Source: Antedon mediterranea
Taxonomy: Eukaryota; Echinodermata; Crinoidea; Comatulida; Antedonidae
DNA length: 64,000 bases
Direction of reading: 5' to 3'
Assembly: GCF_964355755.1 (NCBI RefSeq)
Contig: NC_092680.1
Span: 15,663,001 to 15,727,000, forward strand
Made by a program: the position numbers and the translations under genes
Notes under the pieces: generated by a model
What the model was told of the DNA's origin: nothing
The model's database searches: none
The model's input: the letters and a program-made list of their open reading frames with translations, nothing else
Part shown: in pieces, positions 38,067 to 52,364 of the stretch
Layout: each line of letters begins with the position of its first letter
Position numbering within the stretch: the first letter of the stretch is position 1

Positions 38067-41000
38067 CTGTTTGGTTAGAAAGAAAAAAGTAACGGTAATC
38101 AAACGTTGACATTTATACATTTTTTTTATATAAAATTCATCTTAAGAAAATTGAGTGCTAAATTCAAGTGATATGTTATTGATATGAATATAGAATGTCA
38201 TTTCTATCTAAAAATCAGTATTAAAAAATCCGTTTGCGACCACATTATACAATTCATCTGAAGACAATTGTTGTAATGTCCATTATTTAGTTTCTGCTTA
38301 GTTTGATAGAGGAAAAGTTTGATTTAATGCTTGGTTTGTTTCATATCGACTCTACTAATTTGCATACATGCAGGTGCATTCCTTTGTTTCCAATCTTTTG
38401 TTATAGTGTAGTGATTGTAGAAATGTAAAAAGGGCAGTGAACACACTAAATACTAGAGTAGGTTCGTACTGTAGTACTGTATAGCATAATGTGTTTACAT
38501 GAGAGAAGCTCAACCTTGTGAGTCGTATTGTTTGTTATTTATTTCAGAATATTTTAGTTTTTTAGATTTTACAGTAAAGGCTAAAATAGGTAGGCCTATG
38601 ATTACTAGCTATATTTTACCAGCTTGAGTTTTAAACAATATTCAGTTTGAATGGTATAGTCACTCCTCATGTATGTATTTATGTACTCATGCTGATTGTC
38701 AATATAATTTGTATGGTTTCAGAAATCGTAACCCGGGCAGACCAGACAGAAATTGAAAATTTATGGAATGAAGGAGTGAACCGCATTTGCATAGTATACA
38801 GCTTTATTGCTACATATTACAATGTAAAGGGTCTTTCACACCTGTTCCGGCACGATTCCGGTCCGGCGAATCGAACATCAATGTTTCGTTTTCATGACGC
38901 CCCACGCGGCTATGCGCCAATCGATTTGCGCGTAGCCGCGTGAAAACGAAACATTGACGTTCGATTGGATTTTTCGGCGCCGGATCGGAACCGTGCCGGA
39001 ACAGGTGTGAAAGACCCTTTATGCAGGTAATGTTTCTTTTCAAATAGATAGGCATATAATGTAATTTCGTTTTTACAAGATTTCTATAAATCGTTGCAGG
39101 CTTCGCTATCTGATGTTATGTGGTCGCAAGCTATATTACATTTCATACATGTGATACATTCCATGTGACACGAATGATGACCAATATAATTTTTACCATT
39201 TAATTTTGCACATTATCTTAGTTTTGAATGTTTCTCGGTTTATTTTAATTTATTAAGAAATTTTGTTTTACTATACAAATTAATATTTGAAGATCTCAAC
39301 CTTTTCAGTGATTTGACATGACAAAACATAATTTGTAAATATGTTATATACTTGTTGCACATCTTATTGATACTGTGCCCTTGATGCAAAAGAGATACAA
39401 TAAAGTCAAGTCCAGTGAGAAATAACAAATTATGAGCGGGATATAATCATTTTCTTGAGTTAGGCATACTTACCAAGAATATCCAACATGCCCGGAACTT
39501 GAGGTAACACTCGTGGGATTAATGAGCCTGAATGAAGGCAGTTGGAAATAAAGTCCATCAGGTGGTGGAACTTGCCGTATCGTGAATATGAAACGCCTAA
39601 ATACAGAGAGAGAAAAAAAAAGCACATTACAAATAAGGATGTTTACGACAATTACTGTCACAACAGCGCCGTGACGTAATTAGGTTTACAACCGGAATAA
39701 ATGAATATAGTGTTTATAGTTTATTTTATTTATTTTAGCAAACTTTAAAATAGCAAAGTTCGCCGAGGTACATAATGAGTAATATCAATGACGTATTATG
39801 CGACTAAACATTGCTACTACGAACACTACAACCGAGTTGGGAACCCAGGAATGGAATGCCTATGTTTACATAACATCCTATTAATAAAATAACTATGATG
39901 TTATTGTTGTGATAACGCATCATTAAATGATAAATGTAGTTAACCGGGTTAGGAAATGTTAGTAATAAATAACATAAAGTTATAACTTTGTTTTTCAATA
40001 CCTCAGGAAAAGATTTATTACTTCCTAATTATAACACAAGGTTTTGTGTGTGCCAAATATTACTGCCATTAAATAATAATTTATACCACTAATATATAAT
40101 TAGGCCTATTTATTGACGTATTTTCAAATTCGGGCTTTGACAGTCGCCGGTTTCGGCCGTGTATATATGACAACTCGGGATGGAATGCAATTCAAACAGC
40201 TGCTAAAGTAGCCTAACTTAAGAATGTTAAGAAATGTACAGTGAGTTTCCGTTCAACCTTAAAGATAAGGGGAAGGATGCAATGTTGCAGCTGTCTGAAT
40301 ATGGGTTTAAAGATGCAGACTTCTCCAACCTAGAACTATACTCAACGAATGCATTATAATTTTGTCAATTAAAAAGTATGGTCATTATTGTTTTTTACCA
40401 CATAGTTTGACAAAAAGTTGATCCAAAAGAAAAATGTACCTGATAAAGCTGTAATTTAAAGAAATCAAAATAATTAACCATAGAAAACGTGTTTTTGGTT
40501 ACTTTTTTAAAATACATCAACTTATAAGAAATCTGTAACAAAAACAATGTAATTCATATACACTGATATACATTTGGACACAGATTTTCTCATGATTTTC
40601 ATTAGTTTATCGACAACCATCATCTTTGGTTTGAACCATTTTTTAAACAATATGTTTTAGTAGGTGACTCAATTTCTTTCCCAAATGTTTTAATTTATAT
40701 TATTAGGCCTATCAGATTCTATAAGTGAAAGTCTTAATTTGTCTATTGTTTTGTTACACTCATTCATGTAGGTCTAACACCACTTTTGGTTTAACAGAGA
40801 TTTTTTCACAACCGCCGTTCTCAACATTACTGGAATATAGTCGGTATTATAAATAAATGTGATTGTAAAATACTTATATTTAAACTCTTGCACACATGAA
40901 GATATTTATATTTTAAACACTTTATCATTAGATCGAAATTATCTTTATTTTAACATTAGTTCAGAGAACGAATGTGACTTCAGTTCAAAACGGTTTACGT

Positions 41001-44000
41001 ATTTAGCTTGTTAAGTCTAGAAATAGATGGTGTTTATTTTTTCTTGTCTTAGAACATTATATATCACAATTTAATGAGATATATTATCGGTCTGTTTCTT
41101 TCTTTAGACCAATAGGTTTAAGAAAACACGATTTCTCAGACAGACGTATATGGTTTTGTAATTTATGAATTAATAATCTAGACAAAACAATAATACAAAT
41201 TAAAACTCCGAACAGATACAATAATCAACTTTGTTTAAAGATCTTTGGTCTAGCACGACACGGAAGGATTTCTTTATGCACGTATAGCGACACGGTCCAG
41301 TGGTCCTATTCGCCATTTTCACACAATTAGGATAAGATGACCATTTTAACATTACAGTGATAAACTGTCTGTGGAAACGGGGTTTAACCGATCCACACAA
41401 GAAAAATTTAACGATAATTATCTCATTCAAATCGGATAATTATCTGACAAATGCGATAATGTATAAACTTTCGAAAAATGGTTGCATTGTGACTGGGCAC
41501 CTGGTTGTTTGGTAATGACTGATCATGCGCACTTTATTTTTTAATTAATTACCTGATTGGTTGAAAAAATAACCGAAAATTTTGTTTTGACTGCGGAAAC
41601 ACAGTCATAGAATCATACTTAACTCACTTAAGTCATATAATGGTATACCTTGATATTCACGTATACCTCTGAGTGTGAATGGTGATCAATGATCAAGCCA
41701 AGTACAAATAAGCAATTTCATGACGCACAATTAGCACCCCTCCCTATACGAAACGAATACTTTGGGTTAGTGGGACGGACCGGTATGTTAACCAACGGTT
41801 TGGGTCAATCAATCATATACCTTTCAATGTCTAAAATAGTCAAACTCAGCAAGCGGTCGACTTTCCATAAGTAACACAAACATTGGCAATATAACATTTA
41901 TCAAAGTATGGAAACAGCAGTGATCTATCAAATTTTACGTTCACTACTCATAGTATACGATGGAAGTAAATTGACCAACCTCTTGACTTTCATAATGTAT
42001 AAACATAGGCTACTAGCAGATTAGGTAAAATGCTTGTTAGGCATCTCAAAGTTTGTTTCTGTAACTTAAATCCTGAAGTGCTCATAACATTTTGTTGAAG
42101 TTATTGCGTAAGCTCAATTGTAAAACAGAAATATAAAACACATATAAAAATATAAATTGTCCCTATGTTTGAAAAGTAAATTTTGTGATTTCAGTGGCAT
42201 ATATATCAATGCATTAGATCTTCTACTACACCTTCGGGACCCAGCAAAATGTCGCAACAGAGATTTCTTCTGTTTCCAGATTGACTTTGGTTAGCATAAT
42301 TAAATATTTCTGTGTCCTGTTAATATGACTGTCTCCAGAATAAGTGTTTCTTACAACATCCTCTTTCTCTTTCCAAACCACTACTACAATTGAGAATATT
42401 CCTAGCACATTTTCCTGTAAAGTCTTTACTAGACTAGACTGTCAAGAAGTGATTAAGTAAGAAGATCTAAAATTTACAAGGCAAAACTATGCTCAAATAT
42501 TTGAATAGATTATTTTTAAAACTGACTTAGGTAAAACCATTCAAGTAAAATAATGTTAAGATGATGATTTTTTGCTAAAGCCAAGTTCCATTAATATGAC
42601 ACACCTGAACTTAGACATTCGCCTATTCTACGGTATCATGTCTAGGCCTATAGCCACAATAAACAGCCCAGTATCGTGTCTGCTGACGGACATTTTAATC
42701 GAACAGTTTGTTTAGCATTTTAAGCGGGGAATGATATATAATATGCCTATTTAATGTCACATCAGTGATGTATTTTATTTTGTTGCCACATGTTGAACAA
42801 ATTATGAGCTTAATATCTAATCCTCTAAACAACAGTCTTTTAGATTTCGTAACACTTTCTTATGTTAATACTTAACACTGGATCAATAGATCACGAACCA
42901 CACACAATTGTGTTGTCGTTGGTAAAAGTATTTTCCTGATAACAGCTACTTTGAATTATAGAACTTGTATATAATTTTAGAATAGTATAACGGATTTGGG
43001 ATGTTGATGAAACAAAATGTCCCACCAAGCAGCACCACGTTTGCTAAACCAAAAACTCCCTTGCCAGATTCTCTTTAAATAATATCTCTATGTTTAAACA
43101 CATATAATTAAAGTATAATCTGCTTATTATATGGTATGCAGCGAAGAGATATCTCAATCCATTTAGGCTAAAATATCGAGATAAATAAAAATAAAAGGAA
43201 TAAATAGTTGACGATAATTCCTGATAACCCAAACCAAAATCTGTCTGAGTGTTCCTACATCTAAAATAGGTTGTTAAATACATGAACGTCTTACACGTAG
43301 ATGTTTATATACGTTTTGTGTCTATGAACAGTAAATTCATAAAATTTTCATCGGAGATGTTAGATAAACCATTAATTGTAAGCTCGGACGTCCGTAATTT
43401 ATACTAAGGATATACTAACGATAAAAGTATCAAAATGAATTGATCACATTCTCCATAGACAAATAAGATCCACATGGCTTATTTTAAAATTTCATAGAAA
43501 TTAATAATAAACATTTGAGGACTCCTTGGATAGAGTTTTGTTTATAATTAATTCATTTATTTAACAACATCTTTATCAAGGATTAGACAATCAGGTAAAA
43601 GAAAAACGTGTTTTGCATTGTGGTCCTGTCTCAAATATAACTTAAATCGGGGAAAAAGAGTCAGTCAATGGATGTGTCCTTCTGGTATTAACCTTATAAT
43701 ATTTAGGCGTATGGATGGTTACTATCCTCGCCCTCATCTAGTTAACGTTAATCCAGATAGCATGGGTTCAAATCCTATAATTTTGTTTAGGCCTACTTTT
43801 TAAACTACAGAAAAAAAACTTATAATTTGTTTGATTCATTAACATATATTTATTCTCAGCAGCAACATTAATACTAACTAAATACTAAACTCACTCAAAG
43901 TAAGACTTTTAACGACTGAGTATGGGCCTACTGTGAACATTGTCAAGTAATAATTGTGTCGTCACCACCGTGTGGTAGAGTATTTAAATAACATTTACTA

Positions 44001-47000
44001 TACATTTTGCCAATGTAAATATGCAATTGGCTAGTCATATTAAATCAAGCATGACACGTACGTAGTTAGTTCCACAATATTATGACAACATTAACCACGT
44101 GGTGTGTATTAATACTATTGAGGTGAATGGGCATTTAAAGGTTTAGAAAAACTTTACAACCTTAATAATTTCCACCTCAATCGGTTGCAAAGATATGCGT
44201 TTACATACACAGAACGCTACATTAAATTAGCAAAACATATACAATCAATAATTGTTGATTGGTAACTAATTTCGTTATATTTCAGTTTATTATGAATTAT
44301 GTACCGATTATTGAATACGGTAAACATCACCTTTAAGTCGAGACCGTATCCTAACGGAAAGCATGCATTTATCCATCGGCTATTTTTACACTCACTGTGA
44401 ATTTGACATTGATTTGTTCCAGATAAGATTATGTTTTAGATTTAATTTGTTTTCCTACTTAGGCCTACTTATATTTGTTGCATCCTCTGAAAAATTCAAA
44501 GTGCAATGTTTAAAAAAATAATGTATTTTTTTTTTTCGATTCTATTGATGTGTTCCAGTAACCTCGCGGGTGGGATCATGTTTGTGGTTATTGATGTCAT
44601 ACACTCTGTTTCACAAGTGACAGTATAGACATTTCCCAATTTTGATTGAGAGTTTTAAGAACATTATTATTTATACAAACAAATAATTCGAAATTAGACG
44701 AAAGTTGAGACTAGAATTCAAGGCAGAAAAAAAATAGACTGGTAACACACGATAAAATATTTTTGACAGCAAATAGATCTATTATAATATTATTATTTTC
44801 ATGATTATTAGGGGGTTAAAGTCGAAACCTAAGCTAATGCTAACGGCCGTGATGCCCATCTCCATTTCTTTAGCGTTGGGCCAGACTCCACTAAGTGTGT
44901 ATGTTTGTGGGGGGGGGGGGGGGGGCGCCACTCCTCCCTCACAAACGAGTCTGATTCTGATTATTACTTTTTGTTTAAAAGAACACAAACTATAGGCCTA
45001 CATTTCAATAAAAAATGAATGTACTTTAATCTAAAACGAAAGTATTAATGAAATATTTTTTTCATTATTTCTAAGTTTTACATGTTTTGTGTTTAATATT
45101 TCTTCATCATTATATCATTTTTCTTTTTAAATCAGTTATGGTTACAGTAGATAGAAAAAACAGAACAGAATTGGAAATGAAAATGTTTTATTATTTTTAT
45201 TTGATGGGAAAAAATTTGTTTTGCTGTTATTTTCTTCTGCAAATTTTAATGATAAATGTGTGTTTAAAAGTGTTATATGTGTGTTCAACAGTCTGTGTAT
45301 TAATAGTAAATTTGACTGGCGCCTTGCCAATAGGCTAGGTTATGGTTTGATCACACAAGCCATACCTTCCCCTCGGTTTGCCTCGATACCCAATCGCGAT
45401 AGCTATTAACACTCGCTGAACCAGACCTGGGGTGAGTTCGACTACATTCGAATAGGGTGCAAGTACGCACAGGCGGAACACAAAAGCCGGATCCGTTAAG
45501 TTCGGATTCGGGCCACGATCGGTGAAACTCATTAAAACGAGAAAACATTAAATTAATTGAATGGAAATGGTTCTCACCGGGAGAATATTTCAAATGAGAA
45601 AAGAATAACGACCTCTTTGTCAGGGTGTTTACATCTCAGACATTTACTAAATACTTTTCTAACACACATGACGGTGTATGATACATAGTATCTTGTATCT
45701 AAATCTAAAATACAAGAATAAATCAAGAGTGTATATACTTAATATTAACAACATTGAGGTCTAGTTTAAAACACGCGAGCAATCTATAAAAATATGTTAT
45801 TTACCTAAACAGTGTACACTAAATGAATATACTTTATTGAATGTTTTATCACCAAAGATTTTCTACCAACTAACAATTCCGTTCTTAGCAAGTGAACATA
45901 TTTAGCCGCATGGTTCAACCCCCGTGTTCAAATACTAAAATCAGTCAGAATTTAGGCCCTATATTAATATCGTATAAGCTTACCATTTGGTCCATCGAGC
46001 TGAAAACAATCTGCCACGCTATCGTAAGCTTCACACAGCATCGGAATCATACGTGCAAAGCCTGCTGTATTTTTTGGACCTTCCAAAAAAGGTCTTCGAT
46101 ATGGTGGTACATAGTATGTGCCATTCTCCTCGTCCATTTCTACAATACGAGAAACAACCATGGATGCCAACCACTCTCGAACATACCTGAATAAAAAAAT
46201 ATACAATTAAAATTGCACTTGTCTTCTGACAAATCATATAAATACATTTTGTAAACACAATATTAAATGGGAGAAACGATCTTAGAAGGCTTCTCAGCTC
46301 AATGATTGATTGTGTGTAAATAGTTTTAGTTTCATCACGTAGGAAATAATATAAAAAATAAAAAATAAAAATATTTTTTCTTTTATGGTTTCATTTAGTT
46401 CATAAGTTATTCATATTTTTTTTGGTCAATATTTTCTGTTCTGTTCTATTTCATTTTTTTTTTGCAAAAAAAATGCAATCGCATGTTGTGCATCGATTCA
46501 AAGATGTATGGTCAACAAATAATAAAAATAATGGCGTAATGTGTAAATCAAAAGTTATAATAATCTTAATATCCGAAGACATACACCAAATCTATTGTGT
46601 TTTTGGTGTATTATTAATATTAATTTTATTGAAATAGATTAATTATGAACCAATTTAGTTCACAATTAACAATCAGTTTACACCTTAATTGAAAAGTACT
46701 ATATAGTAGACGTACTGATTTCCAAGGAGGGGTTCATTTTGGTTACTGCTGGTTCCACAACGGGTGAATTTAGAATATTTATAATAACTTTTTTTTTTTA
46801 AAGTTGTTTATAGTTCCACAGACAGAGAAAGTACTCCAGTGTATAATAAGTATATCTTTATTTTCTAACTTCTTTTAAACTTTATTTTGTTTCCAGATGC
46901 AATTAGTTGACATCTTATTGAAACCATCGATTCGGGCTAAATATATTACAATGTAAACGTGCATTAGGCCCTATATACTTTATCATTTATTCATCATTGT

Positions 47001-49665
47001 ACAGTATTGAATTGTTGTTATAAAGATAAATCGCCAAACATTGTAAAGCACTTTGTGGTGTTTATATTGGAAACGTATTTTTCATTATAAGATTACAACA
47101 ATCGGGTTTCCCAATAACCATAGACATGTGTTTCATCTTTTTTTGTTTATAGTTTTGCTAGCTTAACTTAACCCTTCATTGCCCTCGTGCAATTTAAGAG
47201 GGGTGAAGTTTAATGCACACCGTGCAGGAGGGATAATGTGCTGTGTGGTAGTTTTTCTATCGGCGTGTTTGAAGCAATGCTACTGGGTCAGTCGAATATT
47301 TTATATAATTATTTTGATTGTATATGTTACAAGGTCATATAGATGTCCATGTGATAGTGCATGAAATCGGACACTAAACGTTGCTGGATACATGATTTTG
47401 TAGCAATGGTGTATGAGATGATGATGCGTCGCTAGGCCTATAACTTGGGAAGATAAGTTCCACTTATTTTATATCCATTTGTAATTACTACAAAAATGGA
47501 CATTTTCGATGCAAAAAAACTATAATATTTAATTGTAACCACTAAACTACAGTAATAAGTGACATAAGGCCTAAATTTAGCAAGGAAAACTTCGTCGTAA
47601 TTTATTTTAAATGTTTTTTTATTGGTTATGTTGTAACTATTAGGCCTATATGAAAGACAGGTAAGGTAGATGGAATATTGACCAATATGCCATAATTTAG
47701 AAGGGTAAGCATCCGCCCTTGTGTGGCCCATCACTATAATGTTTACTTAAAGTGACAATGATCTATGAGCAAGAATAAATTATGCTATTTTTTTTTTCAA
47801 TTCGCCTCAAATAAATAAAGAATCTTTAATTTACTTGAACAATTTATGTAATGTTAATTTTATGTAACATTGGGCCTACACATATTTCGTTTCGCTTGGT
47901 GCATTCCCATTAAGAACGTCTAAATACCTTCTTTCACGAACAATATTTTAGATTACATTTAATATACATTAAGAAACATTGGAGAAGGTTGCGTATAATC
48001 AAATATCGCACTTAACTTTCAATTAGGCCGAGATGTCCGATATGGACAGTGAAAGCTTGCAATTGGACCTCATGGTTTAGAATATTGAACCAAATTTGAT
48101 CTGAATATAAATATCGGCATGTTAAATCCCATTGTAGAGATTATGAAAATCATAATTAAATTAAAATACAACAATTTTTTCCAAACGATTGAACTTAAAG
48201 GTTTGACTAAACCCATGGGAACTATTCACAATAGTAATATCACAATATGATTGAAACTTTAAAATGTATCTCATAGAGTTAGCAAATTGAATAGCTTTTA
48301 ATAAACCTATAAATATACCACCACATCGTCATTACCACCATTTAAATTGAAGGACATTACCGACATATTAAATATACTTGAAAAAAAAGCGGCTATGAAA
48401 GTGAAAAGAAACATTTAAACTTGCATCGATAAAAATCAGTAACTTAAAATTGTGTTTGACAATTTAAATTCTTAACATTGTTATTATCTTCGTCATTGTT
48501 ATCATTATCATCTTTATCGTGTTAATCACAAACGTTTCGTTTATCTATTATTTGATCCATGCCAATTAACATTTCATATTGTTTTTAAATCTTTTCTAAA
48601 CAGATTCTAATCGAATATGAGTAATAAATAAAGTAATAATTAATCAAATGATTTAGAAAAATGATTTTTCGACGATATTGAAATACTCACCAAGGGACAC
48701 TGTGACCCAATAACTTTGGAAATTGAATTTATGGTCAAACTATTATTATCTGAAATCTGATACCGTATCATTGCAACAAAGCAGTTATCAAATCATTTTA
48801 GGTTGCTACCGACCAATGTATAGGAGCAACATTCTCCGATTAGGAACTTTCAACCGTAATTCACTTGACAAAAGTTATCGTTAATATCAAAGAATAATTG
48901 TTTTATCTTCAACCGCGAAAACAAAAATATCGTTTTTAACATTATGTTTGAATAACAACATTTGAAAATATCACATTGCTTAGTGTTATGAAAACTATTC
49001 GATACTAAATCGGATATAAATATTCAAATCTTTGTTGATGGATTCAAACATGTACTACAAATGGAGAGAGGCATTATATACCAATAGATACAAGTTTTGG
49101 TCCTCTCTCCTTCATCTTTTTTTGTAATGTATATACCATATGGACAATTGTCTGAAATAAAAGGTGAATTGAATTGAATTGAAATTGAAAATACATTAAT
49201 TTGTTTTCGGTACACATAGTAAAATACACTAAAGATTGAAATATATTATTATAATAATTTTGCTATTTATCTATGTTTTATCATTTATATTGTTTTTAAA
49301 CTTTATTTTCAATTCATATATATTTATATGGATTGTAATAAATTATCTTATCATCTAACCATCTAGTGTAGGATGACATTTTTATTGTGCCATTATATAA
49401 CAGAATGATTTGAAAGTTATACACACAAAAAAAAAACCACTGACCTCTCTTTTAATCCAGCAATTTTGGCGATTTCTTCTGATGTTTTCGGTTTACTTAG
49501 TCCTGTCATAACTTTGAAGAGACCTGTTTCTGAGCCTAGGCTGATAGCAATTGTTACGGCTGCACCGTTGATCATGCCCATAAGGCGCTGTGCAAACTCC
49601 ATAGGGCCTTCTTGCATCCCATTGTTATTCATATTCATATTCTTTATTTTCATATCCATCTCCAT
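37498..49665 (-). CDS. SAM-dependent methyltransferase, Rv2258c-like, four exons, complete
   Basis: Minus-strand exons 49445-49665, 45984-46186, 39474-39596 and 37498-38066 join in phase to 371 residues. Residues about 18-130 (FAQRLMGMINGAAVTIAISLG, TGLFKVMTGL, TSEEIAKIAGLKERYVREWL, then TYYVPP) look like the N-terminal winged-helix substrate region of this family. The Rossmann domain starts with motif I LDVGCGRG (189-196), then YGIDIS with Asp215, DATQLP, FDYVTSFDAIHDMPKP and LKPGGYFSMLEV. These proteins are usually annotated as Rv2258c-like after a mycobacterial relative; the methyl acceptor is unknown. There is no signal peptide or membrane anchor. The N-terminus is Met/Asn/Lys-rich and low-complexity. 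An in-frame ATG at 38110-38112 is only intron read-through. Confidence 0.88.
38828..39018. mobile_element. Fold-back element family C, copy 1
   Basis: About 190 bp in methyltransferase intron 3. Arms AGGGTCTTTCACACCTGTTC and reverse complement, inner arms GAACATCAATGTTTCGTTTT type. Flanks TAA/TTA are themselves palindromic with the ends, so the target duplication (TA or TWA) is ambiguous. Confidence 0.75.
39340..39414 (+). repeat. Possible retroelement 3' end
   Basis: TTGATGCAAAAGAGATACAA followed by TAAAGTCAAGTCCAG resembles the short 3' end of a LINE or SINE. Weak evidence. Confidence 0.25.
39474..39596 (-). CDS. Methyltransferase exon 3
   Basis: Acceptor TGTATTTAG, donor CTTG|GTAAGT, 123 bases, phase 1 to 1. 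Reads GVSYSRYGKFHHLMDFISN to VLPQVPGMLDIL, the linker just before the Rossmann fold. Confidence 0.85.
43704..43790 (+). repeat. tRNA-like fragment with B-box
   Basis: GGGTTCAAATCCTA is a perfect B-box (43762-43775) and a weak A-box TAGGCGTATGG lies about 60 bases before it. Could be a SINE head or tRNA relic; no complete cloverleaf was found. Confidence 0.25.
44909..44925 (+). repeat. Homopolymer of 17 G
   Basis: Uninterrupted G run between TTTGT and CGCCAC. Unusual in AT-rich DNA and prone to length error in sequencing or to replication slippage. Confidence 0.85.
45984..46186 (-). CDS. Methyltransferase exon 2
   Basis: Acceptor TTTATTCAG, donor AATG|GTAAGC. Completes the winged-helix-like region (YVREWLASMVVSRIV, GTYYVPPYRRPFL) and the following helical linker. 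Confidence 0.88.
46187..49444 (-). other. Methyltransferase intron 1 (3.3 kb)
   Basis: AT-rich with no nested gene seen. Holds the retroelement tail at 49060-49190. Confidence 0.55.
49060..49190 (+). repeat. 3' end of a non-LTR-type retroelement
   Basis: GTATATACCATATGGACAAT, AATAAA-like AAATAAAAGG, then a GAATTGAATTGAATTG tail at 49163-49190. The style fits a 5'-truncated LINE or a SINE. Confidence 0.5.
49445..49665 (-). CDS. Methyltransferase exon 1
   Basis: ATG at 49663-49665, 73 codons plus two bases, donor GAGAG|GTCAGT. Low-complexity start MEMDMKIKNMNMNNNG, then the conserved FAQRLMGMINGAAV region. Confidence 0.85.
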
Positions 49666-50518
49666 CTTGAAAAATTTCTACCAAATAAAAATACACCAAC
49701 AATTAATCCAGAGTTCGTTCAGCTGTTACGAAAAAATCGCTTTGTAAAACGATCGTGGGTAAATTTGTATTTATAATACTTGGTGTAATGTGTAGTTTGA
49801 AAAAAAAAACACTTGACAACAAGTTTGGGTTTCACGACTTGCTCTAAGGGTAGCAAAGTTATCAAATGCTTGTAATAGCGAATAATCGACTTTTAATTCC
49901 TTGTTAGAGGATCGTCCATCATAATGACATTTCCTGAGCTCTATTCAAGTATTAAGCATCCCCAGTATTTCAAATGGAATAGGCAGGGTAAAAAGTACCG
50001 CCTACTTATTTGATTGGCAGACGAGTTATTCACGTGGTTTCTGCCTGTATTGATACTACTATTTTCTAGTGGGGACAATTTCGTGTGGAGGTGTTAATCT
50101 CCCAACGGAACAATTTATTCTTAAGGGAGGTATAGTCAGTATGATATTGATATAATTAGCTACTGTCCAACCGATATGGGCAAAATGCCAAGTGACCATA
50201 TAACTTCCATTGATCAAAAGAAGATATATATCAGCTATTTAAATAAACTTAATAATTATACATAATAACTCGAAAAATGTATGCGAGAACTGTTTCGTAT
50301 TACCATATCAATTTGTCTAGACACGTGATAAGTACTCCATTGAGACGAATCAACGTTCAACTACTTATGAGATCATAACTATTTATCAGGCTTTACATAA
50401 ACTTGGTAATGTTAATATGGAAGGGGGTGGGGGAGGTTATATAAGTACATACTTAAAACTGTTATGAGTGTCTATGCGAAATTGCAATACTCTGTGAAAG
50501 GAATCTAATAGAAAAAAT

Positions 50519-50640
50519 ACATTTAACGTATGTATACGGGAAACATGTTTAAATCTAAAATCAAAGGAATGTATGGTTAACAATAGCTAAACGCGTCACT
50601 AATCTAAACACAACACCCTAAAAACGTGTATTACTTGATA
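50519..50640 (+). repeat. Dispersed duplication upstream of the methyltransferase, copy 1
   Basis: Shares ATACGGGAAACATGTTT, AATCTA and AAACGCGT-CAAT blocks with 52365-52600. Unknown class. Confidence 0.5.
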
Positions 50641-50819
50641 CTACTGTAATATACACTTCATTACTTAGAGAGGGTCCTCATCTTTTCTTTGGATACTTTT
50701 ACACAGGTATGCTATTAAACATGTACCGTTAAACATGGTCACCTCGTGTCAATATGACATGATTGCTTGCTTGTTGTTTCTATTCAACTTTTTAGTGACA
50801 TCCTCGACAGAAAGAACTC

Positions 50820-50940
50820 TATTCGTGATTACCAAACGCGTATTGCTGGCTGCGCTCAACACAATCCCATTGAAAACAGTATTTTTTTCAAAAAGTGATA
50901 TCCTTTAACTAGGACTACTATCGACGGTTTTACGCTTCAT
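50820..50940 (+). repeat. Direct duplication D, copy 1
   Basis: GCGCTCAACACAAT-CCATTGAAAACA, then a T-rich stretch and TTAACTAGGACTA, repeated at 51246-51350 about 430 bp downstream. Confidence 0.6.
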
Positions 50941-51245
50941 GTCTGTGTATAATAAATACACACCTTCTGCAACCCAATGCGAAATGTCACCAAATAACAT
51001 TCAATCATTGACATCAATTTACATCCAACAGCGAGTTATTTTTACTATGTTTATCCTCGATTTAGTAGTTAAGTTGAATATTACGATCATTATAAATTTG
51101 TTCACACGCATTACAAAAAAAAAGAAGCTACCGTAATACAACGCAGTGATAACCGAAATGAGGGAGGCTTAGGTAGTGGTCTTAATGTATGCCTACAAAT
51201 TTCCAAAACCTTACGTATAATTATGCGATTATTATTATATATCTA

Positions 51246-51350
51246 TTGTTGCCACTGCTGCGGTTGCGCTCAACACAATACCATTGAAAACATTTTTTTT
51301 TTTTTTAACGTGCTATCCCCTTAACTTAGGACTATACTCTCGAGAACTTC
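51246..51350 (+). repeat. Direct duplication D, copy 2
   Basis: Same blocks as 50820-50940 with a longer T run (13 T) and small indels. Confidence 0.6.
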
Positions 51351-52364
51351 TAGAAATTGTAACGGGTTCTTTGTTTTGTTTTTGTTTTGCACGATGCCAC
51401 TTTCAGTCAGACCATTGAATGAAGGTCATCGTGATGTTTTACTATACGATTGGTTATTTTTTACTCCTCATTATATTATTTAAAAATGTTAGATAAAGGG
51501 CCATATGAGCAATTTCATGATTGTAAATGTGATTTTCCACAAAATTAAGGATTGTAATTGTTTATCAAGAGAATCGATGCAGTATATCGAGGAGCAACAT
51601 TTCAAGATCAGTACTGTCCATCAAAACACTGTCTACCATGTCAAACTGTATGTGAAAAAAACTGATGTGTATGGACATGATGATGTCATATCACCACCGT
51701 GCTTGGGCATATCACTACCAAAATTGGGCACATGACACTGGTTGTTGAGTAGACAGAACTTAACATACAAATTAGATAATGAAAAAACATGAAGCTAGTT
51801 GTATCAAAAAGCCTGATGAATATTATAAAAAAAAAACAACTCTAATTCAAGTATTTAAAGTTTTGTTATACGAACAAAATTAAATATGTTTAAAATTATC
51901 TTTGCAATAGCAAATTATTACGTAAATACAATGAACTCTAGACTGCGGTATCCGTTTAACGTTTAATCTCAATATTCCCCTTCATGGTCAAGGATCCACA
52001 TTTTTTTATGTAACTATAGTCCAATACCTTCTATGTTTCTTTTTTTTTAAGGAGAACAAACGAACACTTTCTGAATAGTATCGTAATTTAAATCAACTTG
52101 ATAAGTAGGCCTAGTTGGTAACGTCCTTTTATTGTGAGTGTCAATGACATTTTTCTAACCATCTTTCTTTTAATTTTTATCAATTTATGTTTCATTGCGT
52201 ATTATTCTAAATTAATTGAATTAACTATTATGTATTATTCATATTTTTCTTTAAATTGACTTAATCGAATTTAATATGTACAACTGATAGAATAATACGT
52301 CCCTTAATTGTGAATATTTAATGAAATCTTTAAACAAAATATATAGCCCTATACACGTAATGTA

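Larger units (their letters stand above)
39597..45983 (-). other. Methyltransferase intron 2 (6.4 kb)
   Basis: No nested gene supported on either strand. It contains a tRNA-like fragment (43704), a 17-base G run (44909) and otherwise AT-rich text. Confidence 0.55.

Noticed and set aside
38067-38112. Upstream ATG in frame with methyltransferase exon 4
   Set aside because: It lies in the intron before a good acceptor at 38066; exon 3 joins in phase at that point, and the intronic residues do not fit the family.
45087-45593. Overlapping ORFs on both strands near 45.1-45.6 kb
   Set aside because: They occupy an intron of the methyltransferase, are biased to Leu, Phe and Cys as expected of AT-rich chance frames, and no domain is seen.
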